Below are positions 59,401 through 64,000 of a stretch of DNA of 64,000 nt, in pieces. The translations under genes were made by a program, and so were the position numbers. The DNA is from Gymnorhina tibicen (Eukaryota > Chordata > Aves > Passeriformes > Artamidae). The DNA is taken from positions 930,001-994,000 of the forward strand of contig VXAZ01003263.1 in assembly GCA_013399875.1 (NCBI GenBank), read 5' to 3'. How positions within the stretch are numbered: position 1 is the first letter of the stretch; each line of letters starts with the position of its first letter. The notes beneath the pieces are model-generated. The model saw only the letters and a list, made by a program, of their open reading frames with translations, was not told the DNA's origin and did not search any database.

Positions 59401-62400
59401 CGGATCGACCAGAGTCACCCAAGTCCTTTGCAAAAGCTGTTCTTACTAAATTGCTGTAGTTGCTAGGAATAGCTACTGCTTTGTTAACTGAAACATTTTG
59501 TGTAAAGTACTTTTCAGTTTAAAATTGGAAGACTTTTCCCCTAAAATTCCATAAAGGAAAAGGATATGATCCTTGTTTTGTTTTGAACTTGACTTCCAAA
59601 GGCTTTGTGTGTGAGATCGTGAAGACTTTCACAAAGATTATAATATAGTAAAGCCAGTTGGTGGGCTGGTGCCACTGAATTTTGAACATTTCATCAAACA
59701 AACAGCAATGTGATAAAATGAAAGGAATGATGCATTTCCAGAGCCTGAATTCCAGAGCTAGAGCTCCCTGGGGTATTTCACCAGCACAGAAAGCAGCCCT
59801 TTCCTTATTTTTTGACCTCTTCAGCACAACTGGCTGTGGTAGGAGTTTGAGGTGAGAATCTGAATAAAAACTGAATGATGGCAGAACAGGATTCTGAAGT
59901 GGAAGAACTGCTCTCCAGAGCCTAAGGGGGAACCCTAAATAAGTGACATAAATGGCTGGTGTGTCTGAAGACAGCAGGTGCTGAGTGGGCTAGATATACA
60001 TCATTCCCTAAATAAAATGGATGTCAAGAAATAAAATCAGGCCATAATCCTGCAGTGTATTCTTTCAGTGTTGGTATTAAAAAGCCAGCTACGTCTCTTC
60101 TGTCACCCAGAGTTTATAAAAAATTATTAGATTTATATGTAAAGTAATAAAAACCATCCAAAACTTTCAGACAAGCATCAGCTTCTTTATCTCTGCTTTG
60201 CAAAACTCAATTGTTTTGAAGATGCAATTGTAAATGCAGCATCTCTGACTTCACATAAGTCACTTAGACAGGTTAAGTAACATTCTAGTTGAATTGCAAA
60301 TCTTAAATCTTCTTCCAGAAGTGAGGAGTTTGTAAAGGAAACACAAGGGGTTTTTGGGATGGCTGTTGTCATCTGCTGTTGATACCAGCTTAGGCCTGAC
60401 ATTGCAAAACAATCTAAACTAGCAGGGCAATTGTATACATACTGCATGGGAAAGGGTTTTCCTCAGTAGGAAGACAAAGAAATAATTCAGCAAGTCCCTT
60501 CTAGGCTTGTTTTCCCTCTGTCTCACTACATAATTGATGAAGATAGTTGAACAAAATCATCTCCATCTGAAGCTTCAAGAGCAAAGAAAAAATGACAGAA
60601 GTTTCTTTAAACTTAGGAATAGTTTCTTTTTGATTAAGCAATGCTTAAACAGCATCAGAGGCGTTCCAGAGGGTGCATTTGTCCTTGTGACAAACCGCGA
60701 GGCTTTGGGCTCTTTGTGGGCAGCTCTGACTGTGGCCGCTTTGCTCGCTCAGAATTCAGCCGGGATTGGGATCTACACCCCCAGGCACAGCTGGAAAAGC
60801 ACAGGGGTGGCCACAGCCATGGCCGGTCAACCCCCGTGCGCAACACTGTGAGCACCACTTGATCCTAATGCAATCACAGATGTTTGCACAGAAATGGCAT
60901 CCCCCAAATGTTTTGGTGATGGTGCCACTGACAAAGGCCTCGTGCTTCCGATAGCCTGGATGCACCCTGACACGTGGGACTGCCTCTCCAGGCTGTCCCG
61001 TCTCCAGCATTGTGCAAGTTGGTTTGTGTAAGAGTCTGGGACCATCTTGCCACAGATCTAAGGAATGAGTGCATGAGATCATAGAAAACTTTCTTTTGCC
61101 CTTTAGTTCAGAGACATTTAAAACTAAACATAAAACATTCAAGATGTTGCAATCAACAATTTTGCAATCATCAATTATTATAGCAATGGACTTCAAGACA
61201 CAGTGAGAGGCATTCTTTCAACACCAAATTATCACAATTTAGGCAAGGAAAAAGAGCAACTATGCCATGTTTCCGTAAATCTCCAGTGACAGTGGTTTGG
61301 GTTATGGCCAGTTGATTAATTTAAGCGTGCTGTGAGAATCTGACCAGAGTTGCAGGCCCATATTTAGGAAGATTTATTTTTCTTTCTTTAAGTCAAATTT
61401 TGTTTTCAGTGCTTCTGGAAGACAAATTATTGTGGCACATTGTTAGTGTCCTTGGTTCGACTGTTTTTCAGATAATTATAATGCTGCATGCATTAAATCT
61501 AGCTATGCTTTGCCTTCATGATTCACTGTTTTCCTGCAGTACTTTCTTGTTGCAAACCTACACATTTCGCAGACAGTAACTAGCTAGATTTCATAACATT
61601 TCTTTGTGTTAATTTCAAGATTTCCTGTCCGTTTTCTGCATCTTGAAACTCCAAACGTCTTTCATTTTATACTGATTTTAAAGCTAATAAAAACATGGAG
61701 TAATAAAGCTATTGTTATAAAACTAATGAAAAAGGATCCTTTTGTATACAGCAATGAAGTGGAAGAAATCAGCATAAATTCCCATGAAAAGAATTATTTT
61801 AATATATCAAACAAGTATTTTGCAGTAACTACACTCGTAATAGCACTTCAGAGTATAAGCCCAAAGAGTCTATTATTTCATTTCAGATGTACTGCAATTT
61901 AGAGTCTGCTTCCCAGAGAAAAAGGCTTTGGAGGGATGCAGCTAGGGGACATGTTACTGATGCCAGGGGTCAGGTTGCTTGCTGGAGCTCAGCAGTCTGT
62001 CAGCTTGCTGCAGATAAGCTCTGTTGGAGAAATTGAGTTTTAGGTTGCCAAAGAAGGGTGATTTTTCTTTTGAGGTTGGGACAGATCTGATATCAAACAG
62101 AAATTTTCCCAGCTCTTTAGGGGAGGTGTGGAATGGTGACACAGCAGGCACTGACCTCTCAAGCACCCCTGCTGTTTTGGTGGAAACGCAGCTAGAAAAT
62201 TAATAATTTTCCGCAGTGTCTACATCCTCAGTCATTGTTGCCACAGTCTCCAATAGGAGTGATCAGCCAATACAGGGAGTTATTAGGAGTGCATGGCTAA
62301 GATAGGAAACCAAGAAGAGATTAAAAGGCAACCTAGCACTGTTTGCTCATTTAGAATTTTTGTTGAGGATACACAGGGTTCTTGCCTATGTGAGGCCATC

Positions 62401-64000
62401 AGGACTTGGCAGAGTAATTTTCAGAAAAAGTAAAGTGGATGAGATCAGTATCCGCTCCTAGTTGCACAGCAGTAAATTCAGAGTAACTTTATTCTCTGAC
62501 ATCATAGGAGCTAGTCTGGATTTACACCAGTTTGAGTGAGAGCTTATAGTGGTCTACTGAGAATTTAAACTTCATGCCTGAATGTGCAAGAGGGAGATTT
62601 GGCTGAGCTATGCAGAGCTAGGCATAGAAAATTGTGTCCAAAGATAACACTGAAGAGGCACTTTTTGCTACTGTTCTTATTGTGCTTCTTGCACTATTAA
62701 ATTCTGCTCCAGTTCCAAATGTCTCTGTAAGAATGAAAGATTTGCAACTACAAATGGACTATAAATTATATATTGTTCCTGAGCTTATTTTCAGGATAAT
62801 ATCCAGGGGCTCATAGTTATTATTTCTGCATATTCCACGGATGGGTTAGATGACCCACTAGGCTTTTCAAATGTCAATTTGTTCTTTCCTAGAATCTATT
62901 ATAGCAAAGATGTCCAGGGTAGTCCTTAATATATTATCAGAACACTTTGTATTGGTGTGTTAAATATTTCTTTAATATTAAGTGAACACACTGCCTCTGC
63001 TCCCCATGCTTGAAGATAAACCTTCCATAAGTCTTTGAAAATCAAGCTCTCCAAAGAAGAGAAGCAATGAATGCCCTATTTGGAATCACCTGTATTCTTC
63101 AGCTCAATGCCAGCTGAGGATGCCAGGAATTCAAAATCAAGTCCTTTTGGCTGGATATGTGTCATAGAAGATGTGAGCCAAGAAAGGATCATCTAGTGAA
63201 GTAGCCCCGTGAAATACGATAGCTCTAACTCTACAAAGTGTCTGATTTCCCTACATCTATTTTTTCCTCCTGTTATCTCTAATATGTAGAGGCAGATGTG
63301 AGCTGTCAAACTAGGAATCTGAACAGAGGAGACTTTTTTTAGACAATGATGTTTGTGCCTTAGAAATTATTATCTGGCATTGAGAACCTGATTTATATGA
63401 GGGTTTTTGTTAGCTGATGACCATCAGAACATTACTGCAATCAGATACTGAAATTACCTGTATATTTGGGTATGTGTTTTTAATAGGCAAGGCACCCTGT
63501 CAAAAGAACTTAGGCACAGCAGCCATTTAGATTTCTTTCTGAGTTTCAATAAGCATGTATGTACCTTAGGCAACACCATAAGTCTTTTCCCTGACCCATT
63601 CTTAATCACTTAGAGAAAGTATGTTTTCACTAAGGAACTTAAAGTCTGTATTAGTGGACATTCCTGAAGAGGTAGAAAATGGTTGAGACTTCTTCCTACG
63701 ACGTGTGCTTCAATTTACAGTTTGCATGATATGGCTAAAGTTTGCTTTTATTTTCAATAAATATTTTCTTTGGGAAAAATGACTCTTGGCTCAGGTTCCA
63801 GTCCTTTGCATTCTGAAGCAGCAATTAAGCAATTGAATTAAAGCCTGCAAATAGCAAATGTTTCCATTATAAAACCACTAGCAATTCTACCTCTTTAAAT
63901 AGTAGTGCAATAAAAATACCTCAGAAATTCTTTGTAATCAGATCTCTGACAACTATCTAATCTTCCTCTCTAATATAGGGGGAAGAATGAGGTTATGTAA
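56433..64000. other. AT-rich, no gene recognised
   Basis: 7.5 kb with the palindrome at 56962 and modest GC-richer patches at 59150-59420 and 60650-60860. An acceptor with a long pyrimidine tract ending at about 59824 is followed within 30 bases by a donor-like GAG|GTGAGA, too short for a normal exon. No recognised coding sequence. Confidence 0.65.
56962..56977. repeat. 16-bp perfect palindrome with CACGTG E-box
   Basis: atgtgcacgtgcacat reads identically on both strands and is centred on a canonical CACGTG E-box. A TG-rich stretch follows. It may be no more than part of an alternating purine-pyrimidine (Z-DNA-prone) run. Confidence 0.85.

Noticed and set aside
59825..59852. Interval between a strong acceptor and a GAG|GTGAGA donor
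   Set aside because: Under 30 bases. Possible only as a microexon, and there is no supporting context.
1..64000. tRNA, rRNA and other structured RNA genes
   Set aside because: I looked for tRNA B-box-like GGTTCGAATCC and similar patterns by eye and found no convincing clover-leaf. A covariance-model scan would be needed to exclude small RNAs.

Overview
The window looks like nuclear DNA of a bird. The main evidence is at least ten fragments of CR1, the dominant avian LINE. They are 5'-truncated, and several end in the ATTCTATG-type 3' tail. Two preserve recognisable pieces of the C-terminus of the CR1 reverse-transcriptase protein. The rest fits: AT-rich, intron-like sequence, sparse microsatellites, one retroviral-type solo LTR and no mammalian SINEs. 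I cannot name the species or the chromosome. I recognise no host protein-coding exon with confidence, so most of this annotation covers repeats, regulatory sequence and low-confidence exon candidates.

Layout. Positions 1-33.2 kb are AT-rich and hold six CR1 copies, two poly(A) runs, a CA repeat, a G/T-rich tract and a 0.6 kb GC-rich patch near 15.7-16.3 kb. Positions 33.24-35.26 kb form a strong CpG island, interrupted by a 425-base assembly gap and one ambiguous base. This is the only clear promoter. A good splice donor on the minus strand at 33878/33879 suggests it drives a gene transcribed leftward, whose first exon runs into the gap and looks non-coding. If so, much of the left half may be the first introns of that gene. 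Minus-strand exon candidates at 31.3, 25.8 and 23.5 kb could be further 5' exons, but none is proven.

To the right of the island come GC-rich shores at 35.84-36.34 and 36.48-36.64 kb, then AT-rich sequence to 64 kb. That part holds a CTTC/CCCT polypyrimidine tract at 41.5 kb, CR1 copies at 44.0, 46.9, 50.8 and 55.8 kb, a probable solo LTR at 47.5-48.2 kb, and weak plus-strand exon candidates at 49.9 and 51.9 kb. Some homeodomain-site-rich AT stretches resemble conserved non-coding elements.

The most interesting local structures are an inverted CR1 pair flanking a well-formed candidate exon (30.8-32.1 kb), a nested hairpin beside the LTR (48.35 kb), and a short inverted repeat of TEAD-like sites (24.9 kb). 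I did not find a clearly new biological system; what follows is ranked by how well the sequence supports it.
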